Assembly (NCBI GenBank): GCA_013397075.1
Contig: VWZS01006721.1
Span: forward strand, 3,609,510-3,673,509
Direction of reading: 5' to 3'
DNA: 64,000 bases
DNA from: Rhabdornis inornatus
Lineage: Eukaryota > Chordata > Aves > Passeriformes > Rhabdornithidae
The first letter of the stretch is position 1; each line of letters starts with the position of its first letter. Position numbers and translations under genes: made by a program. A model generated the notes under the pieces. The model made no database searches, was not told the DNA's origin, and saw only the letters and a program-made list of their open reading frames with translations. Positions 10,044 to 19,800 of this stretch are shown here, piece after piece.

Positions 10044-10820
10044 TCAAACTGTAATTCCCAGTAGGTTCTTCAGGAGCTCCTGGACCTTAGTGAAGAATTC
10101 CATCAGCTTCTTGAGTGGAAATGGGCAGTCGTTATTCTCTTCCACTGGTGTTGGCATCAAACTTGGCTTCTGAGTGGGCAGTGTTGCTGTCCATGGCTTA
10201 TTAGTAGGGAATGCTGTTGGCAATGGCCTGTGAGTGGGGAATGCCGTCGGCAATGGCTTGTGAGTGGGGAATGCCGTCGGCAATGGCTTGTAAGTGGGGA
10301 ATGCTGTCGGCAATGGCTTGTGAGTGGGGAATGCCGTCGGCAATGGCTTGTAAGTGGGGAATGCTGTCGGCAATGGCTTGTGAGTGGGGAATGCCGTCGG
10401 CAATGGCTTGTGAGTGGGGAATGCTGTCGGCAATGGCTTGTGAGTGGGGAATGCTGTTGGCAATGGCTTGTGAGTGGGGAATGCTGTCGGCAATGGCTTG
10501 TGAGTGGGGAATGCTGTCGGCAATGGCTTAAGAGTGAGAGGTGGTCTTGGCCATGGCTTGAGAGTGGGGAGTACTGTCGACCACGGCCTAAGAGTGGGCC
10601 ATGGAGCATTCATATGACTCCAGCGTTGTGATGTCTGAGAATCCTCTACTTGTGGAAGCAGTTCCATCTGGACCAGGATCCACTCATAGAAGTGCTGAAC
10701 AGAAGTGTATATTCCAGGACGTTTTGCTCTGGCGCAGCCTCTTCCCCAGCTAGTCACACCAACGACCCAAAAGAAGTCAGCATTGTTGTCCTGGCACATG
10801 AGTGGACCCCCGCTATCACC
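10044..10820 (-). CDS. Acrosin-type gene, exon 5 (catalytic Ser and repeat tail)
   Basis: The acceptor CTGCTGCAG is followed by GDSGGPLMCQ. The protease domain ends near YEWILVQMELL, followed by a linker, then about 15 units of ten residues (consensus PLPTAFPTHK) and a non-repetitive C-terminus with one Cys (NNDCPFPLKK). The reading frame is maintained because the repeat unit is 30 bases. Confidence 0.92.
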   Translation of the reverse strand, partial: GDSGGPLMCQDNNADFFWVVGVTSWGRGCARAKRPGIYTSVQHFYEWILVQMELLPQVEDSQTSQRWSHMNAPWPTLRPWSTVLPTLKPWPRPPLTLKPLPTAFPTHKPLPTAFPTHKPLPTAFPTHKPLPTAFPTHKPLPTAFPTHKPLPTAFPTYKPLPTAFPTHKPLPTAFPTYKPLPTAFPTHKPLPTAFPTHRPLPTAFPTNKPWTATLPTQKPSLMPTPVEENNDCPFPLKKLMEFFTKVQELLKNLLGITV

Positions 10821-12763
10821 CTGCAGCAGAGCAGAGAGGATTAAGGTGGTGTTGGGTGGCCCCTGTTAGCACTGGGGCTGTGTCCTTCTCTCTCACAGCC
10901 CCTGCCAGAGCTGTATTCCCAGCAGAGCAAGGCTCTGCTCAGGTGCTGGAACCTCCAGAAGCTTAGCTGGGAGTGGGTTGGGGGCATATGAAGTCAGGCT
11001 GTCTCTTGGCTCTGGACAGTGATCCTGGATGTGCAGAGGACAGATGTTCCAGCATTGGCATCTGGACCTCTGGGCTGCCAAGAGCACTAGCAGGGCTTTC
11101 TGGGCAGAGTGCCAGGCCTCTGGCACAAGGGAGGCCCTGAGCTAGGCCCTGCAGATGGGGAATGGGTGGGAAGCCCCAGTAAAGGTGGGGAGCCAGGGCT
11201 GAGTGAGTGACTGGCTAGGGAAAGCAGGGGCTGGGCCGTGTTGGGGCAGTGCTGCCTGCGCTGCTGGGGGCTGAGTAACTTGTCACGCACTCCTACCTGG
11301 CAGGTGTCAATGCCACCCTCTGGGTAGCCAGCACACAAGTTGTGGATGTGGATGTCCCCGCCGTACCACTCGCTGCTGTTGCAGATCTGGACACTGATAA
11401 GGTGGACCTTGGCCTCCTGCAGGACATCACTTGGTGTTTGAGCTGTGAGCACAGAAAGGAATGAGGACCTGGCAGCTTGCTGCCACTTTCCCCATTTGGG
11501 GGTGTATTCCCTTCCCTAGGGCTTGGCTTTGCCTCTGCAGAGGTGCTGGAGCTCTCTGTTCCTGCTATCTGCCTTTAGGGAGTGGGCAGCCTGACTCTGC
11601 TGTCAGAAAGCCCAACCCTTCCTCCCAGTGTATCGAGCTTGCCCTCCATTTTTGGAAGCTCACATCTTGCAGTGGTGGCACCCCAGCCAGCGACATAGCA
11701 GGTGTCCAGCTGTTCCACGCTCAGCGTGCCGTTGGGCACACAGACCGGCTGGATGTAGGGGCTGCACTGGACAGGCTCGTTCAGTTCCAGCAGCGCGATG
11801 TCATTGCTCTGGTCGGCAGGACTGTATTCCTGGTGAACCAGCAGCCGCTTGATCAGGCGCACCTCAGCCTCAGGGCCCGGCTCAGTCAGCTGGGTTGCCC
11901 CGATCAGCAGGCGCATGGCGCTGATGTTCCTGAAGGCACATGGAGAGAGGAGTGAGGGGGAGCAGAGCCTGGAGCTGTGGCAGCTCAGCAGTGACCAGCC
12001 TTCTGCTTCTCAAGGCAGAGGAAAGCAGCACTGTGGAGGCGGTGACTGCTCTAGCATGCCTTAGGCTCTGGGAATGTCAGCTGGAGCCTGCCAGGAAGTA
12101 GTGGCATGTGCCCAGCCTTCTCCTGAGCAATTTCTCAGCTGGACTCTGCATTGCCCAGGCACTGGGCACACTGCAAGGAAACGGAACGGGAGAAGCATCT
12201 GGCACTGCTGACAGGGCACCTGCTGATGGTGTGAGGATATCCCTGTTTCCTGCTCCTCCTTACCTGGACTCGGCAAAGCAGTGGGCTGCTGTAAGGACCC
12301 ATTGTACGCTGATGAGGGACCCTCCACACAGATGCCCCGTGCCTGAAACTGAGGGATCTTGGATGCTGACAAGCCAGGGCCAGGCCCCTGCCTCGGCACT
12401 TTTGCCACCCACGACGCGTGTCATGCCTCGCTCATCATCAGAAGTCAAGGCCTGGATCCCACAGCTCCCTCTGCAAGTAGAAAGTAATTTCCATCCTGCT
12501 CTGTGGCTTGCTGCTGCTCCAGCAGAAGCTCCCCACAAGGTGTGCGGGGACAGCAGGCCAGGGAAGGCCACGGGGTGTGTGCCTGTCCACAAAGAACTGA
12601 GGTTTCCCCGTGCTGTGGCCTGGCCACAGAGGACAACTGGGCCCTCTCCAAAGTGCTGCCCAAGCTCCCTCCCAGAGCCTGGGGCTACTTACTCGCAGGT
12701 ATTCCACATGGCCCGCACAGGCCTGCATGTGGCCAGCAGGACGAGGAGGAAGAGCAGCAGCAT
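10044..12763 (-). CDS. Acrosin-type trypsin-like serine protease, five exons, 488 aa
   Basis: The exons (- strand order) are 12693-12763, 12264-12470, 11664-11929, 11297-11442 and 10044-10820. All junctions are GT/AG and phase-consistent, giving 489 codons including TGA. Residues 1-18 form a signal peptide (MLLLFLLVLLATCRPVRA). A short light chain follows with NTCEGSCG, resembling the acrosin light chain. Activation is at R42/VVGG. The catalytic triad is H87 (LTAAHC), D136 (SNDIALL) and S233 (GDSGGP). D227, six residues before the serine, predicts cleavage after Arg/Lys. N-glycosylation sequons are at N94, N159 and N203. The sequence CARAKRPGIYTSV is strongly acrosin-like. From about residue 303 the tail is a Pro/Thr-rich tandem repeat, ending in an amphipathic LKKLMEFFTKVQELLKNLLG segment. 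Acrosin is a sperm acrosomal protease acting at fertilisation; that role is inferred from the family. Whether this is the ACR orthologue or a paralogue cannot be decided here. Confidence 0.9.
10171..10620 (-). repeat. 30-bp tandem repeat (minisatellite) within the protease tail
   Basis: Fifteen 30-bp units are in register. Eleven of them (10201-10530) encode PLPTAFPT plus two variable residues (HK, YK, HR or NK). The flanking units at 10171-10200 and 10531-10620 are diverged. The 60-bp blocks 10261-10320 and 10321-10380 are identical, showing a recent dimer duplication. Copy number could differ between individuals, and assemblies may collapse it. Confidence 0.95.
11297..11442 (-). CDS. Acrosin-type gene, exon 4
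   Basis: The acceptor is CTGTGCTCACAG and the donor GTAGGA. The exon encodes QTPSDVLQEAKVHLIS, CNSSEWYGGDIHIHNLCAG and GGIDTCQ, whose Asp is expected at the base of the S1 pocket. The CNSSEWYGG-type segment resembles the corresponding acrosin segment. Confidence 0.88.
11664..11929 (-). CDS. Acrosin-type gene, exon 3 (catalytic Asp)
   Basis: The acceptor is TGTGCCTTCAG and the donor GTGAGC, a less common but valid site confirmed by phase with exon 4. The exon encodes NISAMRLLIGATQL, SNDIALLELNEPVQC with the catalytic Asp, and CYVAGWG. Confidence 0.88.
12264..12470 (-). CDS. Acrosin-type gene, exon 2 (activation site and catalytic His)
   Basis: The acceptor is CTACTTGCAG and the donor GTAAGG. 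The exon encodes EGSCGIQAL, the activation cleavage MTR/VVGGKS, the conserved WPWLVSIQ and CGGSLIS, and LTAAHC with the catalytic His. Confidence 0.9.
12693..12763 (-). CDS. Acrosin-type gene, exon 1 (signal peptide)
   Basis: The ATG at 12763-12761 opens a Leu-rich signal peptide and ends after NTC plus two bases, at a GTAAGT donor (12692-12687). The next exon completes the split codon as Glu. The downstream in-frame ATG (MWNTC) would lose the signal peptide, so the first ATG is preferred. Confidence 0.85.
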
Positions 12764-12850
12764 CACTGCCTGTGGCTTGTGTCAGCTGCGAGAGCAAAGC
12801 CTCTGTGCACCAGCACAGCCACAGTGCCCGCGGTGCCCTCAGCCCTGGGC

Positions 12851-12858
12851 TGATGTCA
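12851..12858 (-). promoter_or_regulatory. CRE-like element upstream of the acrosin-type gene
   Basis: On the - strand TGACATCA differs by one base from the cAMP response element TGACGTCA. It lies 88 bases upstream of the start codon, between the gene and the CR1 copy. CREM/CREB sites are common in promoters active in developing sperm. Function is inferred; I saw no TATA box. Confidence 0.35.
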
Positions 12859-12914
12859 CAGAGCAGCCGGTTCCTTGTTCTCTGCAGCCTCTAGCACAGG
12901 CAGCAACATGGAAC

Positions 12915-13218
12915 CATAGAATGGTTTGGGTTGGAGTGGACCTTAACAACCACCCAGTCCCAACCCCTGCCATGGGCAGGGACATCTCACACCAGACCAG
13001 GCTGCTCTATCCAACTGGGCCTTGAACATTTCCAGGGATGGGGCAGCCATGGCTTCTCTGGGCAACCTGTGCCTGTGGCCTCACCACCCTCATAGTTGAG
13101 AATTTCTTCCTCATACCTATTCTAAACCTGCTCTCTTTCACTTTGAAACCATTCCCTCTTGTTCTACCACTACTTGCTCTTAAAAAAAAATCCCTCTCCA
13201 GCTTTTTGTAGGCACCTC
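12915..13218 (-). mobile_element. CR1: CR1 LINE, truncated 3' end
   Basis: The + strand begins CATAGAATGGTTTGGGTTGG and continues through CCTTGAACATTTCCAGGGAT, GGGCAACCTGTGCC and TCCCTCTCCAGCTTTTTGTA. This is the reverse complement of a bird CR1 3' end. The intact terminal block shows that the 3' end faces the protease gene. It ends about 150 bases upstream of that gene's start codon. Confidence 0.95.
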
Positions 13219-14617
13219 TGCTTGTGGGATGAGGGTGTGCAGGCCTTGGGGCACAGGGAAGTGCAGATGCATTTGTCAGCAAGATGGACAATTTTGCTTT
13301 CATTCTTTAAAATATGACAACTTGACTGACTTTTCCTATCATGTAGTACTTAAGTAAAAGTCAGTTTGGTCATGTATGTATGGTATTTGGGCCTGTGTAT
13401 GTAAAATGGAAAATACCTGTGATCCAGCTCTCCAGGATGACTTCTCAGACACAGTCAGCACTCTCTCTCAAGGACTATAAAGTGTTAAGTGCTGCCTACA
13501 AACAACAAAGCATAGAGAAAACACTGATGAAAACACATGGTATTAAGATAAAGATAAAATCTGACTTTGCTTTCCATCCAACCCATACATTCTGAAAACC
13601 TTCTGAAGATCCTTAACCAAACAAACAAAAAAGGAAATATGTAATCAAAGTGGCATCTAAAAATTAACCTGCTGACTGATACAAATGTATACAATTAATA
13701 TGTGTATATACACATATTATTCTAGTTCCATAGTGCTTTCTACACCTTTTTGTGTTTTCAGACAGAGCAAGGAAAAGACACATACAAAGAAGAAAAAATT
13801 AGAAACTTGAAAAAGAGTCAAAATCTGTGTTTGCAAACCAAATAAAATTTTTAGACACCCGGTGTTTAAGCACTTTCTTTTCAATGTTATTAAAAGTGCC
13901 CAGTTTTCAGAGAGTACCTGTCCTCCCAGAGTGATGGTTACCTAATGTATCAGTGCCAGCTGAGCATCTGCCATCATTTCTTATTTTGGGAAATGTAGGC
14001 CACATGCGTTTACACATCTCCAGATTGTCAATCTCTTCCAAGGAGTTGGCAAAAGGTTTGCATTTGCATTGGTTTTACTTATCTGAGTTGTTTTCCCATT
14101 CTTATGATCACCCTTTTTCTCAGTGAGAGGTTGAATTTCTGGTGTAGTAATATCCATCCACATAAAAATGAGGGCTCAATGCATTTTAGAAGGGAGAGTC
14201 ATTCAATCATTGATGAAGGTACAATATTCTGAGTAAGTCTTAAAACCACCAGAGGTCACACATGGGTTTCTTCCTTCCCCTTTTCCTCTTCCAGCTTTTT
14301 AAAAAAATCTGTTAGTTTGCCAATACAGCTGGATTTTTGATACAGCAAGGTAGCTAACTTCATGCATGGAAAACACTGAAAAATAACTGCATTCAGTGTT
14401 CAAACAGACCTAATTTAGACAGGGATTCTAAACACATATTTGCCTGTGAAAATTAATGGTGTGCCCAGAATATGAAATGATGCTGGTTTTCATGACTTGG
14501 TAAATGTATAATACATCACTTTAGTGACAAACAGGAGAAATTAAAACTATGTGGATGTTTCTTTGTTGTTGTTCTTTTTGGGGATTTTTTTGTTTGGTTG
14601 CTTTTGGGTTGTGGGAG

Positions 14618-14642
14618 TTTTTTTCTTTCTTTTTTTTTTTTT
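14618..14642. repeat. T-rich low-complexity tract
   Basis: An almost pure T tract interrupted by two C residues. The flanking sequence (tgtttggttg, gattggttg) is also T/G-rich. It could be the A-tail of an old retroposed copy on the - strand, but no body was recognised. Confidence 0.8.
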
Positions 14643-16761
14643 GATTGGTTGTTTTGCTTTCCTTTAAGATGGATATGGCCATCAGCATTTGGAGAAATCT
14701 CATACAATGTTAATTGAGTTATGTCAGCTAGAGCCACAACTTCTGCTGCCATACGGGTCATCTAGAAAGTTGTCTTTTTGGTAAAGATGCTGAACAGATG
14801 AATATCTGAATGGGATTTATGTCTCGTGCTGATTTGAAATTTACTAGAGAAATACAGACTTTGGATAAACTACATTGTTCCTGTCTTCTACTTTCAGCCT
14901 GTAGCAGCATCCTCTGTGCATGGGTACAAACACTGGTATATAGGACGGATGTTAAGTACATATTAGTATTTCTTAATTCATACAGTTTAATGGTATTATA
15001 TCTTGCAATTAGTTGAGACGTGTTTCAACTCTAAATCAATTCCCAAAGCACAATAACAAAATAATCAAGGGTACTTAAAAACTAGTTGGAAGCGAGTGAT
15101 CAGACTCTTCCATTAATTAGGAAAAAAATCAAAGAGATGATGAAATGTGTGCTGCAGAAGCACCAGTGACTGCACCAAATAAGCTCAAATCAACAAAAAT
15201 CTAATTAAGTAAACATAATAATTACCTACAATGTATTCTTGAAAGATAAGAGGAGCACGAAGTATTTATAACTTCCAGAACAGAGGGAACTGAAACAGTG
15301 GAAGGTGCTGGAATATTTCAGGGCCCCAGGCTGTGTGTGACACACAGACACACAGACACAAAGGGTGTCCAAGTCGAAGATGTTCAACTCTGCTGTCAGC
15401 TCCGGCTTCTCAGGAGACTTGGGCTGCTCCATAATACTGGGGAGGGATAAATAACTGAGCCATTCATTAACACAAACCAGTTACCTCCACTCTCCATGTG
15501 TGGTCAAGTTCCCAAGAAACTAAGAAACCACATTTACCAAGAATCCATGTCTGCCAGCTCTCTCATTTTCCAAACTGCAAAAAACCAAACAATAACAAGG
15601 CCCAGGACAACTGCCAGTCCAAATTTTTCATTTCAAGTCAAAGGTCTCATTTGACTTTAGATTTTTAAAGGGCAACTATCATGGCTTTTAAGCAATAATC
15701 TGCAGAAGAGATGAATAGCACACTTAGGATCTGCATGATTTATTTGGCAAAGCCTATTAGTTCTTTCTGAGGAAAATTAATAATAATTCTCATCTGTTTG
15801 TCAGTGGGAATTTAATGTAGGCTAAAAAGTCACTGAGATTTTTCCTCAGATGGAAGTCTGTTCAAAACAGAACAAAAAAGATGAGTTTGAGAGAAATGCT
15901 TAATAAAGTTTAAATGAAAACGACTCAAGACTGGACTGTTAATCAAAAGAACATTACCGACCTTACTCAGCATTGCTGCACCAGAATCTGGCAGCAAGTT
16001 TTAGAAAGGAACCCTTTTCTCTTTCTTTATAGTCATAATTTATAACAGCTGAATTATTGGCCATAAATACTCTTTTCTTTCTATTAATGTGATACGCTTC
16101 TGGGATTGTTCAGAGCAAATATTTTGTTACTTAGAGAATAAGCTCCTAAACTGAGGCTTCTGGAAAAAAATTAAAACACATTCAAAGTAGCAGCTGTTCA
16201 AAGAATTTCACTGTGCCATCTTAAAAGACTAAATTTTATTTTTATTTTCAGTATTAAAAGATATTGAAATTTCTTACTAAATTTATTTTTCAAACATAGG
16301 AAGCTGCTGCTTGCCATACACTGGAGCATATTTATGCATATACCAAAATTCAAGGCCCATATTCAATTGAAATACAAAAATTCAAACAGGATTAATTAGC
16401 AGAGGGAGTTTGCTGTTGAAAGCGGAGAGTTAGACAAGCAAAATATATTCCTAAAAATATGTGATCAAATTATAGAACATAGAGGATAATGATTTCATAT
16501 GCATCATGATACACATGGAGGAGTTTTTCTACATGTATAACACACCTTACTTTAAAACAAACCAAAAAAACCTACCAAAAAAATGTCTGAAAAACTGATA
16601 CTAGCAAGATTTGAATTTTGTTGTTGTTTTTTTTAATATTGCCCTGATAGATACTTAAAATGAAATTATTTGGGACACTGATAGTGGTAGTGTAGCTATA
16701 TACATCTCTTTATGCCTTTATAATCAGAGACGTTACATGTTATTGTTTTGTGTCACAAATA

Positions 16762-16822
16762 GGCGTTACCTGATCGCAAACACGATATGAGTCGGGCTCC
16801 GCTGACGGCAATGCGTCTGTTC
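16762..16822. other. Isolated CpG cluster in AT-rich DNA
   Basis: Seven CpG dinucleotides occur in about 60 bases (gcgtt, atcgc, acgat, gtcgg, tccgc, gacgg, gcgtc), while the surrounding kilobases have almost none. The + strand is open from before 16787 to 17023. On the - strand a good donor (GTAACG) follows TDALPSAEPDSYRVCDQ. This could be a short exon, a hypomethylated element or a recently inserted sequence; nothing was recognised. Confidence 0.4.
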
Positions 16823-19800
16823 TGCTCCCTGACTCACACAAAATCTCACCTATCACAATTCCCCTATGTTTTTACACATAGAGAGGCCAGAGGGAGGAAG
16901 TTTGTGAGCACAGGATGGCATAGTACTGTGGGATTTGGCTCTGGCTCCGGGAGAGATCCACGCATGATGCTCACAGACAGCAGGGCTGGAAAGATACAGG
17001 CTTCTCACATTAACACTCCATGAGCTGCAGCAAAGAGAGTTACCAGATTAGCTGGCTCAAGTTGTTCATACTCTTATTTTTAGCATGCTATTATGCCTCT
17101 GGGATATATTTTATTTATCAGGGAATTGGACCAGATAAACAGATGTTGTAGCTGTTTTCTAAAAAAGGGCTTTATGCAACTCGCTGCGAGGTACCTGAAA
17201 GACTGTATGTTTTGGGGAAGGGGCAGAGTGAATGTGTGAGGCAAATATAGTAGTTCTGAGCCACTTCTGGGAAATTACAGTTTATTTTTCAAGCAAACAG
17301 AGACCTAAAATAGATCAAAAAAGGTTTCCTTGAGGAAACCTGGACGTTCTCCCAACATTTCTCTAATCTGAAGCAATATTATGAAACAGAACAAGTATGT
17401 CAACAGCAGTATGGGATTGCCCAAAGGACTGACAGTGACTCTAAGGGATCCAGCAGTGAACTTCAGGTCTGCATCATGTGGGTGTTCCCTTCCAGGGGAG
17501 CTGCGAGTCCCAACAAAGAACACAAGAACTGTAATTTGCATGGGTTAAGTTGTTCAGTGTCAGCACAAACAGCTGAGTTCTGCTTCCCCAAGCATCATCT
17601 TGGAAGGCTGCCCTGGTTTCTTGGCTACAGGACAGGGTCTCTGAGAGAGCTTGGAGAAGAGATGAGAGCATCATCTTGGTGATGACACCAGGTTCAGTTA
17701 GGGACAGCTAACTGGGAGAAGCTAAAAAGAAAAAAAAAAGGGGGGGGAAGACATTTTATCACTTCATCAAACAGTGTTGACAAGAAGTGGCAAAATTACA
17801 CAGGGAAGGCACTGGGAAATAAAACAATTTTGTGACATATTGGGTATGGGCTGTGCAGCAGACAAAGGACTGAAACAGGGAAGGACTGCAGTCACAATGC
17901 TAAGGAACAGAGGGAGCACAGAACTGCAAAAGCTTTTGTCAATAGAATTTCATACCCAATTATTGTCACAGGACTCTCAAATTTTATTTCCTGCATTTCT
18001 CCTGGCAGAAGGCCAGTTCTCACATGACCTCCATAATTTCTTAATCCTATCAATAAAATTGTCTTTCCTTCAAGGAAGCCCATTTTCTTCCCTTTCAAGA
18101 CAGCTGATTTCCCTTAGAAGTTGGAATTGTTTCATAAGAAAACTGACCACGAATAGCAAATTTTCCCTTACAGAGATGAACCAGCAGCAGCCAACATCTG
18201 CAAGTCTTTGATTTTGTGACTATTATACTAGATGTAGCCCACCCACACAGAATGCCACCCAGAAGCCTTTTTTTCCTTTTTCTTACCTGGGTGACAAATG
18301 GTTGTGCCAGTGGCAGTTTGGAACACAAAGAGTGGATGAGATGCACCAGCATGGGATCCTCAGGAGATGTGTGGCCTCTTCCATGGGCTGCTGCAGCTGC
18401 TGGGTACAGGCTTGTCCCTTGGAGCATGGATCACAGTCAGTTCCTAATCTCACACTTGCTTCTGGCTGGGGCTAGCAACAGTGAAAGTTCATCTGAACCT
18501 ACCAGGCAGCCTAAGAATTCAGTGGTTATTTTGTTATTTAACAAATCCAGGTGTTTCTATCAGCTCAGCAGGGCTCTTTCCTGCATAATAATTCCAAAAG
18601 CCTTTGGTTTACCTGCACTCCCTGCCCCTGACCATGGTCAGAAGGGTAGGTGCCAGGGAGCAAAGCCTGATTCAGCAGCAGCTATTGCTCATTTTCTTGT
18701 CACTCTATAGGTCACTGGCTGGCAGAAATCTCTGTGGAAATGCATCTAAAAATATTTTGAAAACTTGGCCTCCACTGATGAGAAAATTAAGTGGTGACTC
18801 ATGCTGCCATCAGCTCCAGACTTGATTACTGCAATTTGATGGACTGAGAAGCTGATGCTCCACCAAGACTGCAATTTGCTTAGGGGAGCAGCCGAGAGGC
18901 CTCATTGGCATTCCTTGTTTCCAACACATCTCTCTTGTCCTTTTAATCACTAATAAATTTAATTTCACTTCTCACTGAAGACCTCACTCTCCACCTTTCT
19001 GGCAAGAGGAACAATCCAGATGCTGCTTTCATGACCTCTGCTGCAGCTTCAGATGCCAGCACATAGCAGACTTGCCTGAAGCAATGCCTCTAACCTGCAT
19101 TTCCGAGCATTGCTTTCACTAGTCCTGGACAGCATGTCCATGCAACTCCAGAAGATTCCTTACCATCCCACAGGGTGCTCTCTGTTGAATAAGAATTTTA
19201 GAGGAATGGGACACCTCAGCTTGGAGGAATTAATGTCAAAATGCCTCCTCGTAGAAGCCACAGTCTAATGATCATGAGCAATAGTGTGGTTGAAGCAAGA
19301 AAATGGTAAAGAGGAGAGCACATCCCTCTCCTGATATTGTTCTGACAGGATGTTGTAAGTTTTAGTCTGGGAGACTGGGGCTACCCCATGGAAATAGGGA
19401 CAAAAGAGATTTGGTTTACAAGATGCTAGAAAGGGCAGGCCATCAAATCTAAAGTAAAATGCTCTTCATTTACTCTCATCATGTGCTACATTATCCCCGA
19501 GCTTTGTTAGAACGATGGCAGGGCTCTTCAAACAGCTTCCCTGGGGAGACTGCTCTGCAGCTTAACAACCTTGCACTGGAGATGTGCAAGTGTAACCAAG
19601 GGCAGAATTTAGTCCCTTGTCTATTTAACGTGTTTGCCAGGGATTGCCTGTGTTCCTGGCACATTATAATAATAGCAATATAAATGCATTTGGATTATAA
19701 CCAAATGGAGAAACTATGATTTAGCCCTTTACTGTGTTGTAATTCCCAAATGCATCAACATCTATTTAAGTGCAAAACAGTCTACAGTTTACAAATACAA

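Noticed and set aside
10201..10530. Regularly spaced direct repeats reminiscent of CRISPR
   Set aside because: The units are contiguous with no unique spacers and lie in an exon of a eukaryotic gene.
10211..10631. Two long + strand open frames of repeated CEWGMPSAMA and SGECRRQWLV type
   Set aside because: They are antisense readings of the 30-bp repeat. A unit divisible by three keeps every frame open once no stop falls in the unit.
12108..13025. 305-codon + strand open frame
   Set aside because: It overlaps exons 1 and 2 of the protease gene in antisense and runs into the CR1 copy. It has no domain or independent support.
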